Source: Paludibacteraceae bacterium
GTDB lineage: Bacteria; Bacteroidota; Bacteroidia; Bacteroidales; Paludibacteraceae
Direction of reading: 5' to 3'
Assembly: GCA_024401515.1 (NCBI GenBank)
Contig: JAKSKY010000016.1
Coordinates: 1-35,544, forward strand
Length of the DNA stretch: 35,544 nt
How positions within the stretch are numbered: position 1 is the stretch's first letter; every line of letters begins with the position of its first letter. The notes beneath the pieces are model-generated. The model did not search any database. It had not been told where the DNA came from and saw only the letters and a program-made list of their open reading frames with translations. Shown here piece by piece: positions 15,589 through 25,465 of this stretch. The position numbers were made by a program, and so were the translations under genes.

Positions 15589-17016
15589 ATGAAGCTAAAA
15601 TCAATCAGCAAACTAATTTTCGCCAGCGCCATTCTCTCATCCATGCATGCGAATGCGCAGACAAGCGGCACCCTATTTTTCGATTCATACAATCCTCGCC
15701 AACATTGGGAGAATCCAGCCAATACCCCAGAAGGGAAGTTCTACATTGGTATGCCGGCTCTCTCCAACATCTCGGTGGCGGGCGGAAACAAATTGTTCGC
15801 CTTTGACGACCTATTCAGAAATATCACCAGAGATAGCGTGACACGTACCGTCCCTATCATCAGCGAAGATTTGGACGAGACGGACAACTTCATCAACAGA
15901 ATAAAATTCAACGAACGTCTCAACGCCTCCTACAGAATCAATCTAATTGAATGTGGATTTAGGATCAAAGACGAGCACTACTTCACCTTTGGCATTTCCA
16001 ATCGAATGGAGAGCATGGTCATTGTACCGAATCAATTTTTCAAACTCTTCTTCAATGGCATGTCCAACCACGAGGTATATGATTTCAACATCAACAAACT
16101 CTCCGCTACCGCCAATATCTTTTCAGAAGTCGATTTGGGCTATTCCAGAACGATCGGAGAGAAACTGAATGTGGGAGGTAAGTTGAAACTCCTATTTGGA
16201 CACGGAAGCCTCCAAACCAAACTTCAGGACTTGAAGGTGACAGGAAGCGAGCATGAATGGTGCATCAAGGGAGAAGGTGACATTTACGGAAGCATTCCTA
16301 ATGTCAAGGTAATCGCCAACAATGATAAAACAATCAAAGAATTCAGAATCGACGACGACGCAGAGGCAACAAGCTGGGTTCAAAGACGAGGATTCGGACT
16401 CGGTTTGGATTTAGGTGCCACCTACCAAGTTTTCGACAATTTAAAAGTGGCAGCCAGTCTGCTTGATTTCGGCTTCATCAAATACAAAGAGGCCAACATA
16501 CACCTTAAAAAGGCCAACGATTTCATATTCAAAGGTATTGATTACGAAATAGGAAACGACTCCACGGATTTTCTCAAAGAGATCGGTGAGGATCTAGAAA
16601 AGGCTTACGAAGTGGACAACTCCCTTGAGGGATACACCACCCACCTATCCTTAAAATTCAACTTAGGTGCGGAATACAACTTTTGGGAGAACAGAGTCGG
16701 CGTCGGCGTCCTATCCAGAACCCACATCTTCTGCCGTAGTCTCTGGGAGGAATTCTACATTACCGCCAACTTCAGACCATTCAGATGGGTATCCACCTCA
16801 TTGGCTTATAATATAGGCAACGGTCAATGGAACAACCTAAATGCCGCTCTGGATTTTAACCTCGGCCCCGTCAACCTCTATTTTGCGATGGACAACATTC
16901 CATTCAGATTAGGCAAAATCAATGATGCGGTATTCCCAATCAAAACCAGAAGCATCAGCTTCTCGACAGGTATGGCTTTTGTTATGGGTTATAAAGAGAA
17001 GAAGGAGAGCCACTAA
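15589..17016 (+). CDS. DUF5723-type outer-membrane barrel protein
   Basis: The 475-residue protein has a signal peptide (about 1-23, ending ANAQ) and a mature part typical of Bacteroidota outer-membrane barrels. It opens with SGTLFFDSYNPRQHWENPANTPEGKFYIGMPALSNISV and continues with many alternating strands such as LNVGGKLKLLFGH, RGFGLGLDLGATYQVFDNLKVAASLLDFGFI and PFRWVSTSLAYNIGNGQWNNLNAALDFNLG. The start and overall plan fit DUF5723, a family of uncharacterised outer-membrane proteins related in style to the PorV/FadL barrels. The last strand ends in aromatic residues followed by a short basic tail. It follows a lipoprotein gene by 12 bases and is closed by a terminator at 17035-17068. A role in transport or surface-protein handling is possible but not shown. 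Confidence 0.8.
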   Translation: MKLKSISKLIFASAILSSMHANAQTSGTLFFDSYNPRQHWENPANTPEGKFYIGMPALSNISVAGGNKLFAFDDLFRNITRDSVTRTVPIISEDLDETDNFINRIKFNERLNASYRINLIECGFRIKDEHYFTFGISNRMESMVIVPNQFFKLFFNGMSNHEVYDFNINKLSATANIFSEVDLGYSRTIGEKLNVGGKLKLLFGHGSLQTKLQDLKVTGSEHEWCIKGEGDIYGSIPNVKVIANNDKTIKEFRIDDDAEATSWVQRRGFGLGLDLGATYQVFDNLKVAASLLDFGFIKYKEANIHLKKANDFIFKGIDYEIGNDSTDFLKEIGEDLEKAYEVDNSLEGYTTHLSLKFNLGAEYNFWENRVGVGVLSRTHIFCRSLWEEFYITANFRPFRWVSTSLAYNIGNGQWNNLNAALDFNLGPVNLYFAMDNIPFRLGKINDAVFPIKTRSISFSTGMAFVMGYKEKKESH

Positions 17017-17034
17017 GCTATCCTTTTAAGGGAA

Positions 17035-17068
17035 AGAGGGAGCAAGAAATTGTTCCCTCTTCTTATAT
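17035..17068 (+). terminator. Terminator after the DUF5723 gene
   Basis: AGAGGGAGCAA (17035-17045), GAAA loop and TTGTTCCCTCT (17050-17060) give an 11-bp stem with one G-U pair, followed by a T-rich tail. Confidence 0.8.
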
Positions 17069-17192
17069 CTACTCCATCCGTAAGCGTTAACTTACCCTTT
17101 GTTTTATATCTCGGGTTTCAAATGACAACTAACAGAATCTACGAAATAAAGAATCAGACATCACTCTATTTTATGTTTGCAAGATGATATAC

Positions 17193-17200
17193 TATATTTG
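17193..17200 (+). promoter_or_regulatory. Putative -7 box for the secreted protein at 17233
   Basis: TATATTTG matches TAnnTTTG and lies 33 bases before the ATG. The nearest TTTG (17176-17179) is only 13 bases upstream, too close for a standard -33 element. Confidence 0.45.
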
Positions 17201-17232
17201 CGACATAATATCGTACTAAAGTAATCCATTAT

Positions 17233-18000
17233 ATGATTAAAACCATGATAAAAAAGATTCTTCTAATCGCATTTGCATCCATCACTCTGAGCACCTATGG
17301 AAGCTTTGACTATAACTTTGGCCTCCGTAATGACGATCAACTGAATGGCACCAGTTGGTCGGGCATTGAATATGGCCTGTATGAGCAATCAGGCAATGGG
17401 ACCGACTACAATAAAAAGCTATTGCTGTTTGATGTTCAACTAGACTTTATCGAGGATGAATTTATTTGGCATGACGATGAATATGGCGAGTGGCCAATCG
17501 ATTATGTCACCATTTGTCTGGCGAAACTAAGTAAAACCACCGACAAGAAAGCTTTGAAGGTGTGGGCAAAAATGAGCAAAAGGCACGAAGTTGAAATGAG
17601 ACAATTAGAGGAGTCCTTTTCCAGCAATGTTATGCATTTCGACGTCATGAGCGGTTCTAACCTTCAGATAGCGGGGGTGTACCTGAAATACAGAGTAGAG
17701 AACGATTGTTTAGCCATTGACCTAAAACGTGAAAACGATACCATCATCGGACTTTACAGGGATGGGAAGTTGGCCAAAACAGTAGAGTTCTGTCAAGATT
17801 TCGTCCATAGAAGCACCGAATTGCGCCACGGGGAAGAGATTAAGCATGCAACCTGGACCTATTGGTTCGAGGGCGACACTATCTGCTTTTGCTATGGTGA
17901 CAAGAATACCATTTTGAAATGCCCCTTCCAAATGTCGTCCGATGGGAAAGTCATTAGTCTATTGCTGAAAAAGAAAGGCATGCCACAAACAAAGAATTAA
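17233..18000 (+). CDS. Unrecognised secreted protein
   Basis: The 255-residue protein starts with a signal peptide (MIKTMIKKILLIAFASITLSTYG). Met5 is an equally good start. The mature part has an aromatic and acidic N-terminal section (FDYNFGLRNDDQLNGTSWSGIEYGLYEQ, EDEFIWHDDEYGEWPIDYVTI), then a mixed region with a RENDTIIGLYRDGKLAKTVEFC strand-turn-strand, and ends in Lys. I recognise no domain or catalytic motif and no lipobox. It stands alone between two terminator or convergent boundaries: the DUF5723 terminator upstream and the end of the second HTCS 50 bases downstream. Function unknown. Confidence 0.75.
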   Translation: MIKTMIKKILLIAFASITLSTYGSFDYNFGLRNDDQLNGTSWSGIEYGLYEQSGNGTDYNKKLLLFDVQLDFIEDEFIWHDDEYGEWPIDYVTICLAKLSKTTDKKALKVWAKMSKRHEVEMRQLEESFSSNVMHFDVMSGSNLQIAGVYLKYRVENDCLAIDLKRENDTIIGLYRDGKLAKTVEFCQDFVHRSTELRHGEEIKHATWTYWFEGDTICFCYGDKNTILKCPFQMSSDGKVISLLLKKKGMPQTKN

Positions 18001-18050
18001 CATTGTGTTAGATGTTTCGCACCATCTATCCAGCCTTAGCATGCCCCAAA

Positions 18051-21000
18051 TCAAGCCTCTTGGGAAGGCGGATAGCCAAACTCCGCCCGATATTTTCTAC
18101 TAAAATAGAGCGGATCATTGAAGCCTACGGAATAGGCCACATCAGAGACACTCTTGCCGGCCTTCAACATCTTCTGCGCACGGTACAATCTGAACTCCGT
18201 GATGACCTCCAACGGAGTCTTATCCGTAATGGATTTCAACTTACGGGATAGAGAAGATTTGCTCATCGCAAGATCAGCCGCCAAATCGTCAATGGAGAAT
18301 TCTGAATCCTGGTAACGTTTCTCAACCACTTCCAAGACATGACGCAATAGGTCGTCCGCCTCATCGTCAATACGTTCATCGGCCAAATTATGGGCAAGCA
18401 CTTGCTGCTGCTGCGTTCTTCGCCACTGCAATATATTATGCAGCTTCATCAGCAACTCTTTGGAAGAGAACGGTTTATTGACATAATCAATCGCACCGCT
18501 CGACAAACCGCGCAACCTATCATCCTCATCGCACCTAGCGGAAAGGAATACCAAAGGCACATTCACGGTAGGCTGTTCACTCCGCAAACGTTTGTACATC
18601 TCAATACCATCCATCACAGGCATCTCCACATCAGAGATAATAATATCAGGATGTTGTTCAGCCACTACCCGCAATCCCTCCTCTCCATTAGAGGCGCTGA
18701 TAACGGTCAAATATGGGCTTAACATATCACGAAGGTTATTCAGTATCAACGGATCGTCGTCTACAATCATCACGGTATTACCATCCAGCAAATCCACATT
18801 CACATCAAACGTCTCCGTAGCAGTCTGCGGCATTGAAATCTCAGCCAACTCATCAGATTTAGAGAGAATGATCACGACAGTCGTACCCTTTCCTTCCTCA
18901 CTTGTCAGCTCGATGATTCCACCGCTTTTCCGCACAAAATCTTTGGTCATCTGGAAGCCCAATCCAGTACCCTTCTCATTCTTGGTGCCAAGGGTGGACT
19001 CATGGGTTCCATCGCGCATCAATTCCGCCACTCGTTCAGCGGACATACCCAATCCATTATCCGTGATGGAGAGACGGACACCATCCACCTCCTCTACCGC
19101 ATCTATTTGAATGGATCCGCCTTCCGGCGTGAATTTAGCGGCATTGGTCAAGACATTTCGAATGGCCGTTCCGATCATACGGGAATCGGCGAACACTTTA
19201 TGCTTCACATCAAAGGTACAATTGACCGCAATGTTTTTGTCGGACATTACACCCTTCAGCAAATCCAAAACCTCTGTAATGATCTGATGAAGACTCACAT
19301 TATCCATACGGCAGATCACATCGGATTGCTTACCTCTCGCCCACTCCAACAATTTCACCATAACCGATTGAAGGTTGAAAGCGGAAAGATAGGTGTCATT
19401 CAAGGTTTGCCACGTATTAGGAGAGATCTCTCGCTTCTTCACAACACCCTCCAAAGCACCCACAATGGCGAACATCGGATTCTTCAAATCATGGGCCACA
19501 ACGCTGATCAAACGATCTTTCTCACGAAGCACATCCAAAAGATCCTGGTTTCGACGCTCAATGAAGGCCTGCTTCTGCTCCAGCAATTGATTGCTCTCAT
19601 CCAACTCCTTGGTCCGTTCCGCCACCATTTTCGAAAGCAACTCCCGTTGTTTCACGATGGATCGGAAGCGATAAGCAAGGATACCCGCCACGATGGCGAA
19701 GCAACCGAGCACCACCAACAATGTGAACCACCAAGTCTTCCACCATGGTGGCAACACGCGGATATTCAACGTTATTATTTTAGGGTTATCCACCTCATCA
19801 CGTCGATTCGCCTTCACCTCCAGCACATAATCGCCGAATGGCAAGTGGGATATTTTCACCTCTCTTTTATCTCCCAAATCCACCCATCTTCGATCCAACC
19901 CATTGATACGGTAGGAGGCGTCGATATTGTTCAATCCCGAAAAGTCAAGGACATCGAACGATATGGTGATATTCGTCTCATCATAATTCAACACCAACTC
20001 CTTCGTTTGGGAAAGAGGGACCGGCAATATTTCACTATTAGGCATCACCCGTTCTCCAAATAGGGACAAATCGGTGAAGGAGAAGTAATCCACACCAGAG
20101 CTTTCACGGATCAATGCAGGATCAAAGACCAAAAAGCCCTCCGTACTTCCGAAATAAAAACGTCCTTTGGAATCTTGATAGGCGGCACGGGAGGTAAAGT
20201 AGTTACGGTTGCGGCACCTATCATCCAACAAAACCAAATGATAATCTTTCTTGGCATAATCAAAATGCAAAATACCATTTGATCCACTGGTCCAAAAACG
20301 GCCATCCCTACCTAATAAGATAGATGAATAATGTCCACTAGGCAAGAAATCCAAGGTTTGATAAGCGGATCCGTCCGCCTCAAACCGCAGCACGCCTTGA
20401 GAACTCACCACGAACAAATTACCGGCTTCGTCACATGCGCCTTGGAACATCTGCAAAGGGTTGTGGGATTGGTTCGCGTCTATATCGGGATAGGCAGCCT
20501 TCTTCTGATTGTTCTCCCAACGCCAAACGGAACGTGAAGTGATGACCCAACGGACACCCTGTTTTGATTCCATCACATGCTCAACCCAACGATCCTCCGA
20601 AGAGATCGTCGTATCGCCTAACAAACGAACATGGTTCCAAACCGCGTCAGTAGGTGAATAATTATAGATACCATCACCCGCTAGGCCCACGCCTACCTCA
20701 CCGTTTTGGAAACAACAAATCACCTTGCTGGTGCTATAAGCAAAGCCAATACCCTTAAATGGATATTGTTTGATCGCACCCGTTTCAGTGTCATACGTAC
20801 ATGGGACTCCTCCCCAAGAGGCCACCCAAATCTTTCCATCCGTTCCTTTCTGAAGGGAGAGCACATTATTACTAGGCAAACCATCTTCCGTTTGGATATG
20901 CTTAATGATTTTCAAATCAGGAGACAAGAGGTAACAACCGTGGCCATCCGCGCTGACCACGATATTTCCCTTACTATCCTCCACGAAAGAGGTTCCATCC

Positions 21001-22052
21001 ACCAAAGGGAACCCAATATCCGAAGAGTGCAATGAACTGGACCCCTTCGACTCACCATAGCGCCAAAGACCGGAGTTTTGAGTACCGATCCAAATATCAC
21101 CATCTTTGTCCTCGAATAGTGTATGGACCTTCTTTAACTCATCAGGGTTGATATTGATCGGCGCCTGCTTTTCAAACTTCCATTTGTCGTTTTTGCACTC
21201 GCCTCGCCACAAACCGCTTCCGCTGGTACCTAGCCATACCCTTCCCTTGGAATCCTTCAAGAGCGAGGTAATGCATTTGAATGGAGTGTCAATAACTTCG
21301 GTACGCAAAAACGAGCCATCGTCCGCCAAATATACGATACCCAAAGAGCCGATGCTCGACGAGTACAATATTCGATTGTGATCAAACCGAACCATGGAAG
21401 AGACCATTTCGTTGATATTGGAGAGGAACTCCGGGCCACAACGTTTGAATTCCGTGTTCCAAACACGGATACCGGGGAAAGAACCTATCCAAATACGTCC
21501 CCAATCATCCTCCAACAAACTACAAGAGAATATATCCTGTGTGGAATAATACGGAATACTATCCTTCTCGAAAATACCACTCTTTTCATCATAGAAATAG
21601 AGCCCGGCATTGGTGGAAAGGATGGTCCGACCACCACTAATAGGATGAATGCCCGTCACACACTTAAAGTAAGTTGTGTCAAAATCCTTCGGCGCCATAT
21701 CATGGAACGAATCGGTCAATTCATCATAGGAGACCGCCAAACCATTGTTTCCGCCGAAGCAAACTTTTCCGCTCTCCATCAAAGCGGAACGGATAATGTC
21801 ATTACGGAACAAAGAGGGATAATCCTCGAAGAAATATTTTTTAAAATGTACTCCGTCAAATTTATTCAAGCCATACTCCGTCGCCACCCACAGAAATCCA
21901 TTTTTATCCTGTGTGATGGAATGCACATAGTTACAGCTTAGACCATCCTCCACCGTATAATGATGAAAGGTAGCCCACTCCATTGCCCTTAACGGAGAGA
22001 AAAGCATCAGGAACAGAACTATATATTTTAAAACCCGCTTGAAAACCATCAT
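18051..22052 (-). CDS. Second hybrid two-component system regulator (HTCS)
   Basis: From the ATG at 22050-22052 the protein has 1333 residues. An in-frame ATG 42 bases further out exists but would place the -7 box inside the gene, and the shorter start gives a clean signal peptide (VFKRVLKYIVLFLMLFSPLRA). Order: periplasmic propellers with repeats such as GFLWVATEYGLNKFDG, GRIWIGSFPG and GDIWIGTQNSGLWRYG; a Y_Y_Y domain (about 681-755); a membrane helix (about 773-793); a coiled coil; HisKA with His854 in VVAHDLKNPMF, the HDLKNP variant rather than SHELRTP; HATPase with NVLTNAAKFTP, DNGLGM and GTGLGF; a receiver with Asp1141 in ISDVEMP; and an AraC DNA-binding domain (about 1230-1333). It is complete and probably functional. 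No polysaccharide locus adjoins it, so its targets are unknown. Confidence 0.92.
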   Translation of the reverse strand: MMVFKRVLKYIVLFLMLFSPLRAMEWATFHHYTVEDGLSCNYVHSITQDKNGFLWVATEYGLNKFDGVHFKKYFFEDYPSLFRNDIIRSALMESGKVCFGGNNGLAVSYDELTDSFHDMAPKDFDTTYFKCVTGIHPISGGRTILSTNAGLYFYDEKSGIFEKDSIPYYSTQDIFSCSLLEDDWGRIWIGSFPGIRVWNTEFKRCGPEFLSNINEMVSSMVRFDHNRILYSSSIGSLGIVYLADDGSFLRTEVIDTPFKCITSLLKDSKGRVWLGTSGSGLWRGECKNDKWKFEKQAPININPDELKKVHTLFEDKDGDIWIGTQNSGLWRYGESKGSSSLHSSDIGFPLVDGTSFVEDSKGNIVVSADGHGCYLLSPDLKIIKHIQTEDGLPSNNVLSLQKGTDGKIWVASWGGVPCTYDTETGAIKQYPFKGIGFAYSTSKVICCFQNGEVGVGLAGDGIYNYSPTDAVWNHVRLLGDTTISSEDRWVEHVMESKQGVRWVITSRSVWRWENNQKKAAYPDIDANQSHNPLQMFQGACDEAGNLFVVSSQGVLRFEADGSAYQTLDFLPSGHYSSILLGRDGRFWTSGSNGILHFDYAKKDYHLVLLDDRCRNRNYFTSRAAYQDSKGRFYFGSTEGFLVFDPALIRESSGVDYFSFTDLSLFGERVMPNSEILPVPLSQTKELVLNYDETNITISFDVLDFSGLNNIDASYRINGLDRRWVDLGDKREVKISHLPFGDYVLEVKANRRDEVDNPKIITLNIRVLPPWWKTWWFTLLVVLGCFAIVAGILAYRFRSIVKQRELLSKMVAERTKELDESNQLLEQKQAFIERRNQDLLDVLREKDRLISVVAHDLKNPMFAIVGALEGVVKKREISPNTWQTLNDTYLSAFNLQSVMVKLLEWARGKQSDVICRMDNVSLHQIITEVLDLLKGVMSDKNIAVNCTFDVKHKVFADSRMIGTAIRNVLTNAAKFTPEGGSIQIDAVEEVDGVRLSITDNGLGMSAERVAELMRDGTHESTLGTKNEKGTGLGFQMTKDFVRKSGGIIELTSEEGKGTTVVIILSKSDELAEISMPQTATETFDVNVDLLDGNTVMIVDDDPLILNNLRDMLSPYLTVISASNGEEGLRVVAEQHPDIIISDVEMPVMDGIEMYKRLRSEQPTVNVPLVFLSARCDEDDRLRGLSSGAIDYVNKPFSSKELLMKLHNILQWRRTQQQQVLAHNLADERIDDEADDLLRHVLEVVEKRYQDSEFSIDDLAADLAMSKSSLSRKLKSITDKTPLEVITEFRLYRAQKMLKAGKSVSDVAYSVGFNDPLYFSRKYRAEFGYPPSQEA

Positions 22053-22065
22053 ATAATATTTGTCA

Positions 22066-22095
22066 CAAATATACAAAATATGGACGGAAGACAAA
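22066..22095 (-). promoter_or_regulatory. Promoter of the second HTCS
   Basis: On the minus strand TTTG (22095-22092), an 18-base gap and TATATTTG (22073-22066) fit the Bacteroidota promoter with a slightly short spacer. The -7 box ends only 13 bases before the chosen ATG, so the mRNA leader would be very short. Confidence 0.55.
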
Positions 22096-22173
22096 TATTG
22101 TTGAAAGAATAAACTGTCACGAAAAAATAAAAAATATCCAATTTCACATAGAAGCGGTTAAAGAAAAAAAATG

Positions 22174-22181
22174 TAATTTCG
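22174..22181 (+). promoter_or_regulatory. Possible -7 box of glyA
   Basis: TAATTTCG differs from TAnnTTTG at one base and lies 49 bases before the glyA ATG. No consensus -33 element is seen. Confidence 0.3.
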
Positions 22182-22230
22182 CGGTAAGATTCTTATTTAA
22201 GAAATTAATACTAACTATAATATATCCTTT

Positions 22231-23511
22231 ATGGTAAGAGACACAGCAATTTTCGACATCATCGAGAAAGAGCATCAACGTCAGCTTAAGGGAATTGAGC
22301 TAATCGCTTCTGAGAACTTCGTAAGCGATCAAGTGATGCAAGCAATGGGAAGTTATCTAACAAACAAGTATGCCGAGGGTTACATCGGACACCGTCACTA
22401 TGGTGGTTGCGAAGTAGTCGACATGAGCGAAGGTTTGGCAATCGAGCGTCTTTGCAAGCTTTACGGAGCTGAGTACGCTAACGTACAACCTCACTCTGGA
22501 GCTCAGGCAAACGGTGCTGTCCTTCTTGCAGTCCTAAATCCTGGCGACAAGTTCATGGGCTTGGCTTTGGATCACGGAGGTCACCTTTCTCACGGATCTT
22601 TGGTAAATACATCTGGTTTGATCTACAAGCCAGTTCCTTACTACTTGAACAAAGAGACCGGTCGTGTTGACTACGACGAGATGGAGAAGACAGCAAAGGC
22701 AGAGCGTCCTAAGTTGATCATCGGTGGTGGTTCGGCTTACTCACGTGAGTGGGATTACGCACGTATGCGTAAGATTGCTGACGAGGTAGGAGCACTTTTG
22801 ATGATCGATATGGCTCACCCAGCAGGTTTGATCGCCGCAGGTTTGCTTGACAACCCATTGAAATACGCTCACATTGTGACATCTACCACACACAAGACAC
22901 TTCGTGGTCCTCGTGGTGGTATCATCCTCCTTGCAAAGGATTTCGATAATCCTTGGGGTAAGGTTACCAAGAAGGGCGTTATCCGCAAGATGTCTTCTAT
23001 CTTGAATTCAGCAGTGTTCCCAGGTATGCAAGGTGGTCCATTGGAGCACGTGATCGCAGCTAAGGCGGTTGCATTCGGCGAGGCACTTCAACCAGAGTTC
23101 AAGACATACCAAACTCAAGTGAAGAAGAATGCCGCTGTTATGGCACAAGCATTCGTTGACAAGGGTTACGCAGTCGTTTCTGGAGGTACAGACAACCACT
23201 CTATGTTGATCGACCTTCGTCCTAAGTTCCCTGAGTTGACTGGTAAGATGGCAGAGACTGCCCTTGTTGCAGCTGACATCACTACCAACATGAACATGGT
23301 ACCATTCGATACTCGTTCGGCATTCCAAACTTCTGGTCTTCGTTTCGGAACACCAGCCATCACCACTCGTGGTGCGAAGGAAGAATTGATGGTTGAGATC
23401 GTTGAGATGATCGATACCGTTCTTTCTAACCCAGAGAGCGATTCAAACATCAAGGCTGTTCGCGAGAAGGTAAACAGCATCATGGCTCAATATCCATTGT
23501 TCGCTTGGTAA
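22231..23511 (+). CDS. glyA: Serine hydroxymethyltransferase
   Basis: SHMT is a cytosolic PLP enzyme that converts serine and tetrahydrofolate to glycine and 5,10-methylene-THF, the main source of one-carbon units. The 426 residues are full length: IELIASENF near the start, [13 protein letters not shown] (47-59), [10 protein letters not shown] (85-94), IDMAHPAGL with Asp193 and His196, and the PLP lysine Lys222 in [15 protein letters not shown]. Codon use is heavily biased to GGT, CGT and CTT, unlike the neighbouring regulators, which fits high expression. It is a single-gene unit closed by a terminator at 23539-23571 and converges on the helicase gene. Confidence 0.97.
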   Translation: MVRDTAIFDIIEKEHQRQLKGIELIASENFVSDQVMQAMGSYLTNKYAEGYIGHRHYGGCEVVDMSEGLAIERLCKLYGAEYANVQPHSGAQANGAVLLAVLNPGDKFMGLALDHGGHLSHGSLVNTSGLIYKPVPYYLNKETGRVDYDEMEKTAKAERPKLIIGGGSAYSREWDYARMRKIADEVGALLMIDMAHPAGLIAAGLLDNPLKYAHIVTSTTHKTLRGPRGGIILLAKDFDNPWGKVTKKGVIRKMSSILNSAVFPGMQGGPLEHVIAAKAVAFGEALQPEFKTYQTQVKKNAAVMAQAFVDKGYAVVSGGTDNHSMLIDLRPKFPELTGKMAETALVAADITTNMNMVPFDTRSAFQTSGLRFGTPAITTRGAKEELMVEIVEMIDTVLSNPESDSNIKAVREKVNSIMAQYPLFAW

Positions 23512-23538
23512 TTCAACAACAAATAGATATCAACAAGG

Positions 23539-23571
23539 AAGGCTGCTCATCCGAGCAGCCTTTTTTATTTT
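23539..23571 (+). terminator. Terminator of glyA
   Basis: AAGGCTGCTC (23539-23548), ATCC loop and GAGCAGCCTT (23553-23562) form a 10-bp stem followed by a T-rich tail. It lies between convergent glyA and the helicase gene and may act in both directions, though the T-run on the other strand is weak. Confidence 0.88.
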
Positions 23572-23600
23572 CAGCGCAGCATATATGCAGACCTAAAAAA

Positions 23601-25457
23601 TCATTTCACATTCTTCCCTTGGCTCCACTCCCACAGTTTCCGATAGAACGCATGATGTGAAAGCGTAGCGGCATTACCGATAATCATCAACTTCATCTTG
23701 GCACGGGTCATCGCCACATTCATTCTTCGCAACTCCTTCAAGAACCCAATCTCCCCGTTCCCATTGGAACGCACCAAACTGATGATCACCACATCCCGCT
23801 CTTGTCCTTGGAAACCATCCACAGAATTTACTGTAATATATTTTCTAAAAGGCTTCAAGAACTTTGACTCCTTGATTAAATGTCTCAGATAATAGACCTG
23901 CGCCTTGTATGGGGAAATAATACCAAAATCTATACGTTCTTCCATCACACGATGCGGCCCCACCTTCTCAATGAACTGTGTCAAGAGAGAGAGGACCAAT
24001 TCACCCTCCATCTTATTCACACGACCTGCCGTCTGTGCCACATACTCCTCCTCAAAGGAGAAATCCTCCGTATTAATCCACTCCATCGGTTCCTCGAAAT
24101 CTAAAATGCCTCGGCACTTCACCTCATCAGCGGCCTTCAATTTTCCATCATAGAACCAATCGGAAGAGAAACGCATGATCTTCTCATTCATACGGTATTG
24201 AACATTGAGCAAAGAGACCACATTAGGCTTACTCTCCGCCAACTTCTCCATCAAGGTGAGGGATAGTCCCGCCCGCTCCGCTTCAAAGCATTTTATAGTC
24301 GGAGGAAGTTGTTTATGGTCACCGGCAAATATCACACGATGAGACTTGCAAATAGGGATCCAACAAGCGGCTTCCAAAGCTTGCGCCGCCTCGTCAATAA
24401 ACAAAGATTGGAAAGTCCTACCATAGAGCAAACTATTCGCGGCACCCACCAAGGTACATGCCACCACCCTAGAGTCCGTAAAGAGGCTCTCTCGTATCTC
24501 ATACTCCAAGGCTTCCGCCTTCTCTTTAATCGTCCTAGCCTTATCACGATTGGAACGGTATAGTTCTCGCACCGCCTTACGCATTCCCCAAAGGGTATCA
24601 TACATCGGATGGGCCTCAAAACGCCTTTCGTAGGTATAAGAGAGCATCTTATCATCCACTCGGGAAGGATTGCCAATGCGAAGCACATTGACGCCCCTGT
24701 CCACCAATTGCTCGGAGATCCAATCTACCGCCATGTTACTTTGCGCACAGACAAGAACCTGGCTTTCACGACGCAATGTCTCATAAATCGCCTCAACCAA
24801 AGTGGTCGTCTTACCCGTTCCCGGAGGGCCGTGGACGATAGCCACATCCTTGGCTCGAAGGATTTGGTTAATCGCCTCCTCCTGCGAACCATTCAGCCAT
24901 GGATAACGGAGGGATGAAAAGGAGAAAAAACCAGCCTCACGCTTGCCTAATAACGTTTCACGAAGATCATAGAGACGTCCATCCTTGACAGACATCACAC
25001 GATCCATCGCATCAAACATCGCTTTATAACTACTTTCATCAAAACCCAATTGGACGCCTAAACGATCCATGGATTCCAAAGCGGCGACATACTCTCTGCC
25101 TGGCAAGGTAACGACAAGAGTTGTGGGCGTGGCATAGTTCACTTGCGAAGCCATTTTAATCAAACGGATCTCCTCGTTGAGAGACACGCTAAAAAATTGC
25201 ACAGCCTTGCCATACTCAAAATGATCCTCCTCATCCTCCAATGGAGCATGGTGCAACTCCACCACATATTGATTCAGGGAATTATAATAGGACTTACCTA
25301 CAGTCAAGGGATAACGACAAACACCGGCCGAAATCTTTTTCGGGATAGAGACGTTAGAAGATTGCACATCAAAGCTCTTCTTATCATACTCATACTCCAT
25401 CCGTAGCAAGTCACGGTGTTTTTGAAGTGTCAATATAGATGAAAAGACATTTGCCAT
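23601..25457 (-). CDS. Superfamily 1 DNA/RNA helicase, IGHMBP2/UPF1-like
   Basis: From the ATG at 25455-25457 the protein has 618 residues; a GTG three codons earlier overlaps the -7 box. An N-terminal beta-rich region (about 1-180) resembling the 1B/RNA-binding part of the SMUBP-2 family is followed by the RecA-like helicase core: Walker A GPPGTGKT (210-217), motif II DEAA (355-358), motif III GDHKQLPPT (379-387), QYRMNE (420-425), VDGFQGQE (motif V, 546-553) and NVAMTRAK (motif VI, 580-587). All motifs are intact. The bacterial role is not settled; relatives unwind DNA or RNA with 5'-3' polarity. It is a stand-alone gene convergent with glyA, with the giant-protein gene and its terminator upstream. 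Confidence 0.9.
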   Translation of the reverse strand: MANVFSSILTLQKHRDLLRMEYEYDKKSFDVQSSNVSIPKKISAGVCRYPLTVGKSYYNSLNQYVVELHHAPLEDEEDHFEYGKAVQFFSVSLNEEIRLIKMASQVNYATPTTLVVTLPGREYVAALESMDRLGVQLGFDESSYKAMFDAMDRVMSVKDGRLYDLRETLLGKREAGFFSFSSLRYPWLNGSQEEAINQILRAKDVAIVHGPPGTGKTTTLVEAIYETLRRESQVLVCAQSNMAVDWISEQLVDRGVNVLRIGNPSRVDDKMLSYTYERRFEAHPMYDTLWGMRKAVRELYRSNRDKARTIKEKAEALEYEIRESLFTDSRVVACTLVGAANSLLYGRTFQSLFIDEAAQALEAACWIPICKSHRVIFAGDHKQLPPTIKCFEAERAGLSLTLMEKLAESKPNVVSLLNVQYRMNEKIMRFSSDWFYDGKLKAADEVKCRGILDFEEPMEWINTEDFSFEEEYVAQTAGRVNKMEGELVLSLLTQFIEKVGPHRVMEERIDFGIISPYKAQVYYLRHLIKESKFLKPFRKYITVNSVDGFQGQERDVVIISLVRSNGNGEIGFLKELRRMNVAMTRAKMKLMIIGNAATLSHHAFYRKLWEWSQGKNVK

Positions 25458-25465
25458 AGTGACCA

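Noticed and set aside
19002..20063. 353-codon plus-strand frame opposite the second HTCS
   Set aside because: Antisense shadow of the kinase and Y_Y_Y regions, His-rich, with no plausible start signal.
22190..22230. Possible glycine or folate riboswitch before glyA
   Set aside because: The leader is short and AT-rich and shows no conserved core of either class.
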